Below, one piece after another: positions 1-7,638 of a stretch of DNA of 64,000 nt. Below the pieces are notes generated by a model. It saw nothing but the letters and a program-made list of their open reading frames with translations, searched no databases and was not told the origin of the DNA. The stretch is from Devosia enhydra. GTDB lineage: Bacteria; Pseudomonadota; Alphaproteobacteria; Rhizobiales; Devosiaceae. The position numbers and the translations under genes were made by a program. The stretch is taken from NCBI RefSeq assembly GCF_900119845.1, contig NZ_FPKU01000002.1:1025381-1089380 (forward strand), written 5' to 3'. Numbering within the stretch: the stretch's first letter is position 1; every line of letters starts with the position of its first letter.

Positions 1-822
1 GTGCTGATCACGCTGGCTGCCCTCTCGGCCGATCTTATGGTGCGCTGGGGCGTGCTGATCGATCCGCTGACGCAGAACCTTCTGGGGCGCAACAAGCCGC
101 CGATGTTTGCGAGCAAGCTCGGGCTGCACCTCCTCGGCACCGACCAGCTGGGCCGCGATCTTCTCGCCCGCCTCATTTTCGGCGCCCGCATATCGCTGGG
201 GGTCGGGGCCGTCACCATCGTCATTTCGGGCCTGATCGGGGTGACGCTGGGGCTCATCGCCGGCTATCGCGGCGGGCGGGTCGATGATTTCATCATGCGG
301 CTGGTCGATATCCAGATGGGCTTCCCGCAGATGCTGCTGGCGCTCATCATCATCTATGCGGCCGGCCCCAGCGTCACCAATCTCATCCTCGTGCTGGCGC
401 TGACCCGCTGGATGGCGATCGCCCGCGTCACCCGCGCCACCACGCTCTCGCTGCGCCAGAGCCTCTTTGTCGAGGCGGCGCAATCGCTGGGGGCGGGCCA
501 TCTGCGCATCGTGCTCCTGCACATCCTGCCTAATCTCTCCTCGACGCTTCTGATCCTCGTCTCGCTCGAGTTCGGCCGCGTCATGCTGTCCGAGGCCGGG
601 CTCAGTTTCCTCGGCATGGGCATCCAGCCCCCCGATGCGTCCTGGGGGCTGATGCTGTCGCAGGGCCGCTCCTATCTGGGCACCGCGTGGTGGCTCGTCA
701 CCTTCCCCGGGCTCGCCATCGCGCTCACCACGCTTGCCACCAACCTCCTGGCCGGCTGGGCCCGTTCGGTCAACGATCCGATCTACAGAAAGCGCCTGCT
801 GGCGGCGCGCCGGCCCCGCTGA
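1..822 (+). CDS. Peptide-type ABC transporter permease (DppC-like), 5'-truncated by the window edge
   Basis: Inner-membrane permease subunit of an oligopeptide/dipeptide/nickel-type ABC importer. The visible 273 residues contain the family hallmark HLLGTDQLGRDLLARLIFGAR near residue 45, several hydrophobic segments, and the EAA-type cytoplasmic loop around residues 155-180 (EAAQSLGAGHLRIVLLHILP) that contacts the ATPase. DppC proteins normally start with a first transmembrane helix some 25 residues longer than what is visible, so the frame open at base 1 is probably an internal part of the gene. The binding-protein gene follows 122 bp downstream in the same direction. The partner permease and ATPases should lie upstream, outside the window. 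The substrate cannot be read from the sequence. Confidence 0.85.
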   Translation: MLITLAALSADLMVRWGVLIDPLTQNLLGRNKPPMFASKLGLHLLGTDQLGRDLLARLIFGARISLGVGAVTIVISGLIGVTLGLIAGYRGGRVDDFIMRLVDIQMGFPQMLLALIIIYAAGPSVTNLILVLALTRWMAIARVTRATTLSLRQSLFVEAAQSLGAGHLRIVLLHILPNLSSTLLILVSLEFGRVMLSEAGLSFLGMGIQPPDASWGLMLSQGRSYLGTAWWLVTFPGLAIALTTLATNLLAGWARSVNDPIYRKRLLAARRPR

Positions 823-944
823 GGGGGCCGCGCCGAGGCTCTTTTGCACATTGTCACCTGCTTGACAGAGGCCCATCCGGGCGAGGCGCATAGTAAGGCC
901 ACCACGATCGAACCCCATAAAGGGAAGTGGAGGAGGGACGTTCA

Positions 945-2471
945 ATGACACGCAATGCCATTCGTGCTGCCGGTCTCAGGGGCACCGCCGCCGCGCTGGT
1001 GCTGGCGCTCGGGCTGTCGGCCGGGCTTTCGGGCGGGGCGCTGGCCCAGGCCTCGGGAGCCATCACCGTCGCCATCGGCGCCGAGCCCGCCACCATGCTG
1101 CCGCGCGACGCCTGTCGCTACGAAACCAACTTCATCACCGACAATATCTATGAGCGCCTCACCCGCCGCGAGGCCGATGGCTCGGTGGTGGGGTGGCTCG
1201 CCGAAAGCTTCGAGCGCGTCGACGATCTCACCTGGCGCTTCAAGCTGCGCGACGGCATCAGCTTCTCCAATGGCGAGCCGCTCAATGCCGATGCCGTGGT
1301 GGGCACCATCAATTATTACTTCACCCCCGATGTCGCCAGCCGCTGCCGGGGCGACTATTCCACCATCGCCTCGGCCACCAAGGTCGATGACATGACGGTG
1401 GATATCGTCACCGCCTCGATCGATCCCACCATTCCGAGCCGTCTGCTCAAGCTCTACATCATCGCCCCGCAATGGCTGAGCTCCACCCCCGACGAGCAGG
1501 CCGCCGTCTCGGCGGTGGGCACCGGGCCCTATACCTTTGCCGAATGGGTCAAGGGCAGCCACATCACCCTCAAGGCCAACCCCGACTATTGGGGCGACCC
1601 CAAGCCGAGCATCGAGACGGTGACCATCGTCACCCGCGGCGAATCCGCCGTGCGGGCCGCCATGGTGCAGGCCGGCGAGGCGCAACTGGCCGTCAACATC
1701 TCCTCCGAACAGGCGGCGAGCCTGCCCAAATCGGTGACCGAGAACACCACGGAATCGGTCTTCCTGCGCCTCAACACGCAGAACGAGGTGCTCAAGGACG
1801 TCAATGTCCGCAAGGCCATCGCCGAATCCATCGATGCCGCCACCATCCGCGAGGCGCTCTATCCGGGCGTGTCGAGCCCGCTCAACGGCCATATCGTCCG
1901 CCCGAGCGCCCTGGGCTACAATGCCAGCCTCACCGACTACCCCTATGATCCGGCCGACGCCAAGGCGCTGGTCTCGGCGGCCGGCGCCACCGGGGCCGAG
2001 CTCGACCTCATCGTGCGCACCGACCTCATCCCCAATGTCAGCGAACTGGCCGAGGCGATGCAGGCGATGATCGAGGAAAGCGGGCTCGATATCTCGCTCG
2101 TGCCGATGGAAGCCGGCCCGTGGCGCGACCTGCTCTTTGCCAACAAGGAAGGCCAGGAGCGCACCGACCTGATCATCATCGCGGCCAGCAACATCCAGTT
2201 CGATACCAGCCGCGTGATGAACTTCTACATGGGCACGGGCCAGTTCTCCCATGCTGACAGCGCCGAGTTCCAGGCCAAGATGGATGCCGCCGCCGTGCTC
2301 AATGGCGAGGAGCGTGCCGCCGCCTACCAGGCGCTCTGGGCCGAGGCGCAGGCCAATTACTGGGTCGTGCCTATCTTCGGCATCGACTATGTCCACGGGC
2401 TCTCGGCCAATCTTGACTGGACCCCGCGTGACGATGGCTTCGTCTACTTCAACACCATGACGCTTCAATAG
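945..2471 (+). CDS. ABC transporter substrate-binding protein, peptide/solute family 5
   Basis: Periplasmic binding protein (508 aa) of the SBP_bac_5 family. An N-terminal signal peptide (short Arg-rich start, then a hydrophobic stretch ending in GALAQA) is followed by family landmarks: NITDNIYERLTRREADGSV-type start of domain I, LTWRFKLRDGISFSNGEPLNADAVV around residue 95-120, and VRKAIAESIDAATI in the second lobe. A GTG 18 bp upstream is in frame, but the ATG at 945 is preferred because a strong GGAGGAGGG ribosome-binding site sits 8-15 bases before it. A TTGACA sequence at 862-867 could be part of a promoter in the gap after the permease gene, but no good -10 was found at the right distance. 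The sharing of substrate with the neighbouring dehydrogenase and aldolase genes is inferred. Confidence 0.88.
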   Translation: MTRNAIRAAGLRGTAAALVLALGLSAGLSGGALAQASGAITVAIGAEPATMLPRDACRYETNFITDNIYERLTRREADGSVVGWLAESFERVDDLTWRFKLRDGISFSNGEPLNADAVVGTINYYFTPDVASRCRGDYSTIASATKVDDMTVDIVTASIDPTIPSRLLKLYIIAPQWLSSTPDEQAAVSAVGTGPYTFAEWVKGSHITLKANPDYWGDPKPSIETVTIVTRGESAVRAAMVQAGEAQLAVNISSEQAASLPKSVTENTTESVFLRLNTQNEVLKDVNVRKAIAESIDAATIREALYPGVSSPLNGHIVRPSALGYNASLTDYPYDPADAKALVSAAGATGAELDLIVRTDLIPNVSELAEAMQAMIEESGLDISLVPMEAGPWRDLLFANKEGQERTDLIIIAASNIQFDTSRVMNFYMGTGQFSHADSAEFQAKMDAAAVLNGEERAAAYQALWAEAQANYWVVPIFGIDYVHGLSANLDWTPRDDGFVYFNTMTLQ

Positions 2472-2490
2472 CCGAAATCTCCTCTCCCGC

Positions 2491-2518
2491 GCCGCTCCGC
2501 CCACTGGCGCGGGGCGGC
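2491..2518 (+). terminator. GC-rich hairpin after the binding-protein gene
   Basis: A ten-base stem (2491-2500 with 2509-2518, one G-T wobble) lies 20 bases after the stop codon. No T-run follows, so it may stabilise the upstream mRNA or act as a weak or Rho-assisted stop. Confidence 0.3.
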
Positions 2519-2605
2519 CGAGAGGCTCACTGTTCCTCCCTGCCCGGGGGCGCCCTCAACCAGCGTCCCCGGTTTTTTCCGGGATCTCAAGACGAGGACC
2601 AGTCC

Positions 2606-3601
2606 ATGATCATTCTTCTCGACGACGCCTATCGCCAGGGCTGCGGCGATCGCTTTGCGGGCCATGATGTCCGCTGGTTCCCCAGTTCCATCACCGATCC
2701 GGGTGCTCTGGCCGAGGCCATGCGCGATGCCGAGGTCGTGGGCTTTCGCCGGGTGCTGCCCTTTGCCTTTTCCCCCGACATGGTGAGCCATGCCGAGGGC
2801 CTCAAATTCATCCACCGCTCGGGCTCGGGTGCCGACTGGTTCGACATGACGCTGCTCTCCGAGCTGGGCATCCTCGTTGCCGTCAACAGCGGCTTCAATT
2901 CGCCCAGCGTTGCCGAGCACACCGTGGTGCTGACCCTGCTGTGCCTGCGCCGTACCCTCGATTTCATCGCCTCGATGGAGCGGGGCGAGTGGCTGCGCGA
3001 CCTGCCCGGCGCCCCGGTGATGATGCTCTCGGGCAAGACGGTGGGCGTGATCGGGGTCGGCGCCATCGGCTCCAAGGTCATCCGCGCCATGACCGGGCTT
3101 GGCGCCAGGGTGCTCTGTGCCCAGCGCGACGATGCCGTGACCCTGCCCGAGGGCGCCCAATGGGCAGATATCGACACCATCGTCGAACAGGCCGACGTCC
3201 TGACACTTCATGTGCCGCTCGTGCCCGAGACCCATCACATGATCGGGGCGCGGGAGTTCGCGCGCATGAAGCCCAATGCCGTGCTCATCAACACCTCGCG
3301 CGGGCCCGTGGTTGATCAGAAGGCGCTGATCGCAGCCCTTGAGGCCGGCCGCATCCGCGCTGCCGGGCTCGACGTCTTCGAGGATGAGCCGCTCGCGCCC
3401 GACCACATCCTGCGCCGCATGCCCAATGTCATCACCACCCCGCATGTGGGCGGCGCCGGCATCGAGATCATCGAGATGCAGGTGGAAGGCACGCTCTCCA
3501 ACATCGCCCGCTATGTCGAGGGGCTGTGTCCCGAGCGCCTCGTCAACCCCGGCATCCTGTCATCACCCGCCCTGCGGGCCCGTCACCTCGCCCGATCCTG
3601 A
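2606..3601 (+). CDS. D-isomer-specific 2-hydroxyacid dehydrogenase
   Basis: Cytoplasmic NAD(P)-dependent reductase/dehydrogenase of the D-2-hydroxyacid family (331 aa, normal length). The Rossmann motif GVIGVGAIGSKVI lies near residue 150. Catalytic Arg is in INTSRGPVVD, Glu in FEDEPL and His in TTPHVGGAG near residue 280. The substrate is unknown: phosphoglycerate, glyoxylate/hydroxypyruvate and other 2-keto acids are all possible. It lies 134 bp after the importer binding protein and 10 bp before a DapA-superfamily gene on the same strand, suggesting a small catabolic set in which an imported compound is cleaved and reduced. That pathway is inference from context. Confidence 0.88.
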   Translation: MIILLDDAYRQGCGDRFAGHDVRWFPSSITDPGALAEAMRDAEVVGFRRVLPFAFSPDMVSHAEGLKFIHRSGSGADWFDMTLLSELGILVAVNSGFNSPSVAEHTVVLTLLCLRRTLDFIASMERGEWLRDLPGAPVMMLSGKTVGVIGVGAIGSKVIRAMTGLGARVLCAQRDDAVTLPEGAQWADIDTIVEQADVLTLHVPLVPETHHMIGAREFARMKPNAVLINTSRGPVVDQKALIAALEAGRIRAAGLDVFEDEPLAPDHILRRMPNVITTPHVGGAGIEIIEMQVEGTLSNIARYVEGLCPERLVNPGILSSPALRARHLARS

Positions 3602-3611
3602 AAGACCCGCC

Positions 3612-4541
3612 ATGCCTCTCTCGCCCGCGCTCACCCCTTCGGATTTCGCCACCTCGGTCGTGGCGGTGCCGCCCATCGCGCTCAAGCCCGACCTCACGCT
3701 CAATCTGGAGGCCAATGCCGCGCTCGTGCGTCACATCGGGGCGGGCGGGGTCACCATCCTGCTCTATGGCGGCAATGCCAATCTCTACAATTTCCCGCTC
3801 GGCGCCTATGGCGAGGTGCTCGAGATGCTCAAGGGCTTTGACGGGCCCACGAGCCGCGTCATCACCTCCATCGGCCCCGATTTCGGCAAGATGCTCGATC
3901 AGGCCCCGCTCATCGAGCGCTCGGGGCTGAAAAACATCATGCTCTTGCCCATGGCCTTCCCGGCCGATTCCCACGGGGTGGGCGATGGCGTGCGCCGCAT
4001 CGCCGCCCGGCTCGGCTTCGGGGTCGTGCTCTATCTCAAGCGCGACATGTATGTGCGCCCCGAAACCCTCGCCAAGCTGGTGGATGAAGGCGCGGTCTCC
4101 TTCGTCAAATATGCCGTCGATCGCGCCGATCCGGCGGTCGATGCCTATCTCGATGCCGTTATCGCCGCCATCGGGCCCGAGAGGCTCGCCTCGGGTATGG
4201 GCGAAACCCCCATCGCCGACCATCTGGGCGTGCGCGGGCTTGCCAGCTACACCTCGGGGGCCGTCTGCATCGCGCCACGCACCGCAATGCGGCTGCTCGC
4301 GCTCTACAAATCGGGCCGCACGGCCGAGGCGCTGGCGCTGTCCGAGCCCTTCCTCGCCTTCGAGCGGCTGCGCTCAGAACTGGGCGGCATCCAGGTGCTC
4401 CATGATGCGGTGACGCTCTCGGGGCTCGCCGATATGGGCCCGATCATGCCGATGGTCTCCAACGTCAAGGCCCGCCATCACGACCGCGTCCGCGCCGCCG
4501 CCGAAGCCCTGCTCGCCGCCGAGCGGCAGATCGCGGGCTGA
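3612..4541 (+). CDS. Dihydrodipicolinate synthase / N-acetylneuraminate lyase superfamily protein
   Basis: TIM-barrel class I aldolase/lyase of 309 aa. The Schiff-base lysine is probably in FVKYAVDR (about residue 162). The loop that in true DapA reads GTTGE is here LLYGGNANLYNFPLG near residue 55, so this is unlikely to be the lysine-biosynthetic DapA and more likely a catabolic or keto-acid aldolase/dehydratase of the superfamily. The start is the ATG at 3612, 10 bases after the dehydrogenase stop. The frame is open further upstream, but that part only mirrors the dehydrogenase gene. It converges on the sulfate permease genes across a pair of palindromic repeats. Confidence 0.82.
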   Translation: MPLSPALTPSDFATSVVAVPPIALKPDLTLNLEANAALVRHIGAGGVTILLYGGNANLYNFPLGAYGEVLEMLKGFDGPTSRVITSIGPDFGKMLDQAPLIERSGLKNIMLLPMAFPADSHGVGDGVRRIAARLGFGVVLYLKRDMYVRPETLAKLVDEGAVSFVKYAVDRADPAVDAYLDAVIAAIGPERLASGMGETPIADHLGVRGLASYTSGAVCIAPRTAMRLLALYKSGRTAEALALSEPFLAFERLRSELGGIQVLHDAVTLSGLADMGPIMPMVSNVKARHHDRVRAAAEALLAAERQIAG

Positions 4542-4547
4542 TGCCAG

Positions 4548-4595
4548 AGCGTTTCCAGGCGAAGTGGACGCCGGTTCGCCGTCCGGAAACGCGAC
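4548..4595. repeat. Palindromic dispersed element, copy 1
   Basis: A 48-bp sequence beginning AGCGTTTCC and ending GGAAACGCGAC. The terminal 8-mers GCGTTTCC and GGAAACGC are exact inverted repeats. It is repeated almost perfectly at 4604-4651 (one C/T difference). It sits between two convergent genes, where it could also act as a two-way transcription stop. Similar GCGTTTCC-type elements are, to my knowledge, common in Hyphomicrobiales intergenic DNA. Confidence 0.75.
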
Positions 4596-4603
4596 GAGAC
4601 GCA

Positions 4604-4651
4604 AGCGTTTCCAGGCGAAGTGGATGCCGGTTCGCCGTCCGGAAACGCGAC
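4604..4651. repeat. Palindromic dispersed element, copy 2
   Basis: The second 48-bp copy, in direct orientation relative to copy 1 and separated from it by 8 bases. Its end lies 22 bp from the stop codon of the leftward cysW gene. Confidence 0.75.
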
Positions 4652-4673
4652 AGTCTAAAGCGCTACCGCGGCG

Positions 4674-5498
4674 CTACCGCCAGCCGCTGGCCTCGAGCGC
4701 CGATTTCAGCACCAGCGTCACCACCGCGAGCAGCGCCAGCGTCGAGGCCGCGGCGAAGGCGCCCGCGATGTTGAAGTCGTTGAACAGGAGCGAAATCTGC
4801 AGGGGCAGGGTGTTGGTGCGCCCGCGTATGGCGCCCGAGACCACCGACACCGCCCCGAACTCGCCCATCACCCGGGCGTTGCACAGCACCGCGCCATAGA
4901 CCAGCGCCCAGCGGATATTGGGCAGCGTTACGTAGCGGAACATCTGCCAGCCATTGGCGCCCAACGACAGCGCTGCCTCCTCGTCCTCGCTGCCCTGCTG
5001 CTGCATCAGGGGAATGAGCTCGCGCGCCACGAAGGGCGCCGTCACGAACAGGCTGACGAGGATGATCGCAAAGACCGTGAACATCAGCTGGATGCCGGCG
5101 CCCTGCAGCGCCGGGCCCAGCAGCCCCTGCGCGCCATAGAGAAAGAGGTACGCCACGCCCGCTACGATGGGACTGACCGAAAACGGAATGTCGATGAGCG
5201 TGATCAGCACCTGCCGGCCCGGAAAGCGGAAGCGTGTCACCGCCCATGCGGCGCAGATGCCGAAGCCGATATTGATCGGCAGCACCACGAGCGCCGTCAG
5301 CCCGGTCAGCCAGATGGCGTGCACCGTATTGGGTTCGAGGATATTGGCGAAATAGACACCGAGCCCCTCGCGCAGCGCGAAGGCGAAGATCGCCGCCAGC
5401 GGCACCACAAGCGTCAGCAGGGCGCCAAGCAGCGCCACGCCGATCAGCAGCCTACCCACCGGGCCGGGGCGCCGCTTTGCCGCCGCGCTGTCGGTCAT
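4674..5498 (-). CDS. cysW: Sulfate/thiosulfate ABC transporter permease CysW
   Basis: Inner-membrane permease (274 aa) of the sulfate/thiosulfate importer. Typical CysW landmarks are VTRFRFPGRQVLITLIDIPF near residue 95, FVARELIPLMQQQG and the EAA loop EEEAALSLGANGWQMFRYVTLPNI near residue 180, followed by FGAVSVVSGAIRGRTNTLPL, which is highly typical of CysW. Six or so membrane segments are evident. The start codon overlaps the cysT stop by four bases (ATGA), indicating translational coupling. CysW is normally followed by cysA (ATPase); here the next gene is convergent, so the ATPase must be encoded elsewhere. Confidence 0.93.
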   Translation of the reverse strand: MTDSAAAKRRPGPVGRLLIGVALLGALLTLVVPLAAIFAFALREGLGVYFANILEPNTVHAIWLTGLTALVVLPINIGFGICAAWAVTRFRFPGRQVLITLIDIPFSVSPIVAGVAYLFLYGAQGLLGPALQGAGIQLMFTVFAIILVSLFVTAPFVARELIPLMQQQGSEDEEAALSLGANGWQMFRYVTLPNIRWALVYGAVLCNARVMGEFGAVSVVSGAIRGRTNTLPLQISLLFNDFNIAGAFAAASTLALLAVVTLVLKSALEASGWR

Positions 5499-6334
5499 TT
5501 GCGTCGCTCCACATAGCGCAACTGCCAGCCCTGCAGCAGGTTGGTGGCCAGAAGCGTGAGGAACGCCACGCCCAGCAGGATGCTCGCCAGCGCCGCTGCC
5601 GCCGGATAGTTGTATTCGTCGAGCCGGATATAGATCAGCAGCGAGACGATCTCGGTCAGGCCCGGCAGGTTGCCGGCTATGAACACCACCGCTCCGAATT
5701 CCCCGAGGCTGCGCGCGAACGAGAGTACGCAGCCGGTGATGAAGGCGGGCAAAATGGTGGGCCAGATCACGCGCGTGAACACCTGCAGGCGGCTGGCGCC
5801 CAGCGTCCAGGCCGCCTCTTCGAGATCGCCCTCGAGGTCCTCGAGCACCGGCTGCACTGTGCGCACCACGAAGGGGATCGAGGTGAAGGTCATCGCCACC
5901 ACGATGCCGGCCTGGGTGTAGTTGACCGCAAGCCCGAGCGGTTCGAGCAGCTGGCCATACCAGCCATTGGCCGAAAACAGCGTCACGAGGGTGAGCCCGG
6001 CAACGGCGGTGGGCAGCGCGAAGGGCAGGTCGACGAGCGCATCGAGCAGCCGGCGCCCGGGGAACTCGTAGCGCACCAGCACCCAGGCCAGCAGCAGGCC
6101 GAACGCGCCGTTGAAGAGCGTCGCGATCGCCGCCGAGCCGAAGGTGATGCGATAGGCGGCCAGCGTGCGCGGGGCCGTGGCGATGCGCCAGAACTGCTCC
6201 CAGCCCAGCGCGCCGGTCTTGAGCAGCATGGCAAGGATCGGCAACAGCACGATGATGCCCAGATAGGTCATGGTGACCCCGAGCGTCAGCCCGAAGCCGG
6301 GCAGGAGATGCTTGTCGCGCCGGCGGCTGGCCAC
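5495..6334 (-). CDS. cysT: Sulfate/thiosulfate ABC transporter permease CysT (CysU)
   Basis: Second membrane permease (279 aa) of the sulfate importer. It has a hydrophobic N-terminus (LGVTMTYLGIIVLLPILAML), the segment LPFALPTAVAGLTLVTLF, and the EAA-type loop EEAAWTLGASRLQVFTRVIWP, then FARSLGEFGAVVFIAGN. I chose the GTG at 6334 (VASRRRDKHLLPGF) because AAGGGACGAGAGA lies just upstream and the conserved region begins soon after; an in-frame ATG 120 bp further upstream would run into the binding-protein stop region. It is transcribed after the binding-protein gene and coupled to cysW. Confidence 0.92.
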   Translation of the reverse strand: MASRRRDKHLLPGFGLTLGVTMTYLGIIVLLPILAMLLKTGALGWEQFWRIATAPRTLAAYRITFGSAAIATLFNGAFGLLLAWVLVRYEFPGRRLLDALVDLPFALPTAVAGLTLVTLFSANGWYGQLLEPLGLAVNYTQAGIVVAMTFTSIPFVVRTVQPVLEDLEGDLEEAAWTLGASRLQVFTRVIWPTILPAFITGCVLSFARSLGEFGAVVFIAGNLPGLTEIVSLLIYIRLDEYNYPAAAALASILLGVAFLTLLATNLLQGWQLRYVERRK

Positions 6335-6416
6335 TCTCTCGTCCCTTGCTCGACAGGTCGATGCGGCGCAGCCCCATCGGGCCACGCCGCATCGCGCGTA
6401 ATGGGGTCTGGCCCGG

Positions 6417-7415
6417 TTACTGGTTGATGAACACCTTGTCGAGCAGCCCGCCATCGGCGAAATGCTCGGCGCTCACCCGGTCCCAGCCGCCGAACACGTC
6501 CTCGACGGTCACGAGGCGCACTTCGGGGAAGCTTTCGGCATGGGCGGCGATCACCGCCTCGTCATGGACGCGATTGTAGTTTGAAGCGAGGATTTCCTGG
6601 CCCTCGGCAGTGTAGAGAAAGTCGAGATAGGCCTTGGCGATCTCGGTCGAGCCGCGCTGCTCGGCCACCTTGCTCACCACAGCGACGGGGAATTCGGCGA
6701 GGAGGCTGACGCTGGGCACCACCGCCTCGAGATTGTCGGCGGACCGCAGGTCGCGGATGCCGAGCACTTCGGCCTCGAAGGTGATCAGCACATCGCCCAG
6801 GCCGCGCTCGATGAAGGCGGTCGTCGCGCCGCGTCCGCCGGTCTCGAACACCGGCACGTTCGAGAACAGCTTGGTCAGGAAGGCCTCGATCTGGGCCTCG
6901 TCGCCATTGAAGGCCTCGGTGGCATAGGCGCGGGCGGCCAGATAGGTGTAGCGGGCATTGCCCGAGGTCTTGGGGTTGGGGAAGATCACCTGCACGTCGT
7001 CGCGCACTAGATCGTCCCAGTCGGAGATGCCCTTGGGGTTGCCGGCGCGCACGAGAAAGGCCGGCAGCGAATAATAGGGCGAGGCGTTGTTGGGGAACTG
7101 GCTCTGCCAGTCCTCGGCCACGAAGCCGTTGCGCGCCAGCACGTTGATATCGGTCACCTGGTTGAAGGTCACGACATCGGCCGGCAATCCCTCGAGGATC
7201 GAGCGGGCCTGCGCCGAAGACCCGGCATGGGACTGGTTGACGGTGAGGTTGACGCCGGTTTCAGTCGCATAGGCGGGGATGAAGGCGGCGTTGATATCCT
7301 CGTAAAGCTCGCGGGCGATGTCGTAGGAGACGTTGAGAATATCGGTGGGCTGTGCCAGGGCGGGCGCGCTGCCAAGCGCTACCACAAGGCCTGCCGCGAG
7401 TGCGAAGAGCTTCAT
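6417..7415 (-). CDS. Sulfate-binding periplasmic protein (Sbp/CysP family)
   Basis: Periplasmic receptor for sulfate or thiosulfate (332 aa). A signal peptide (MKLFALAAGLVVALGSAPALA) precedes the conserved start ILNVSYDIARELYEDINAAF. Further hallmarks are QSHAGSSAQARSILEGLPAD, the sulfate-contact region LVRAGNPKGISDWDDLV, and FPNPKTSGNARYTYLAA. The ATG at 7415 is preferred; an ATG 30 bases upstream would only extend the signal peptide with charged residues. It is the first gene of the leftward sulfate operon, followed by cysT after 82 bp. Two strong inverted repeats lie in its upstream region. A cysteine/OAS-controlled LysR-type switch would be the usual control, but no specific box was recognised. 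Confidence 0.93.
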   Translation of the reverse strand: MKLFALAAGLVVALGSAPALAQPTDILNVSYDIARELYEDINAAFIPAYATETGVNLTVNQSHAGSSAQARSILEGLPADVVTFNQVTDINVLARNGFVAEDWQSQFPNNASPYYSLPAFLVRAGNPKGISDWDDLVRDDVQVIFPNPKTSGNARYTYLAARAYATEAFNGDEAQIEAFLTKLFSNVPVFETGGRGATTAFIERGLGDVLITFEAEVLGIRDLRSADNLEAVVPSVSLLAEFPVAVVSKVAEQRGSTEIAKAYLDFLYTAEGQEILASNYNRVHDEAVIAAHAESFPEVRLVTVEDVFGGWDRVSAEHFADGGLLDKVFINQ

Positions 7416-7481
7416 TTTCCGAGCCTTTTTGATCGAGCCATGCATTGGGCTCAATCTAGCGGCCAACTGGTCTTGGCACAC

Positions 7482-7506
7482 CGCACGGGAAGAGATTTGC
7501 CGTGCG
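7482..7506. promoter_or_regulatory. Inverted repeat upstream of the sulfate-binding protein gene
   Basis: CGCACGG (7482-7488) and CCGTGCG (7500-7506) form a perfect 7-bp inverted repeat with an 11-base spacer, about 70-90 bases upstream of the sulfate-binding protein start. It could be a leader hairpin or a protein-binding site. Confidence 0.35.
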
Positions 7507-7551
7507 AATGTCGACCGGGCGGCGGGAGATTGTTTTTTGTGCCTCGCCAAT

Positions 7552-7573
7552 AGCGCAAAATCTGTTTTGCGCT
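7552..7573. promoter_or_regulatory. Perfect 9-bp palindrome in the divergent promoter region
   Basis: AGCGCAAAA and TTTTGCGCT are a perfect inverted repeat with a 4-base loop (TCTG). It lies between the divergent sulfate-binding protein and glycosyltransferase genes, so it is more likely an operator or a divergent regulatory hairpin than a terminator. Confidence 0.45.
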
Positions 7574-7638
7574 GTTTCCGGGTCGTCCCCCAGCAGGCGG
7601 TTGCCCTTTGCTCGCGAAACGATCTAGTAGGGCCGTTG

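Noticed and set aside
862-896. Sigma-70 promoter for the peptide-binding protein gene
   Set aside because: TTGACA is present at 862-867, but the nearest -10-like sequences (CATAGT, TAGTAA) are 21-23 bases away, too far for a convincing call.
942-2504. Very long open frames opposite known genes, also at 22394-24478, 24375-26060 and 28890-31766
   Set aside because: They are by-products of high-GC codon use: opposite or shifted frames of well-identified genes, with low-complexity translations rich in Arg, His, Gly and no domain.
7416-7638. SAM-II or similar riboswitch before the sulfate-binding protein gene
   Set aside because: Hairpins exist, but the conserved SAM-II pseudoknot sequence was not found on the coding strand.
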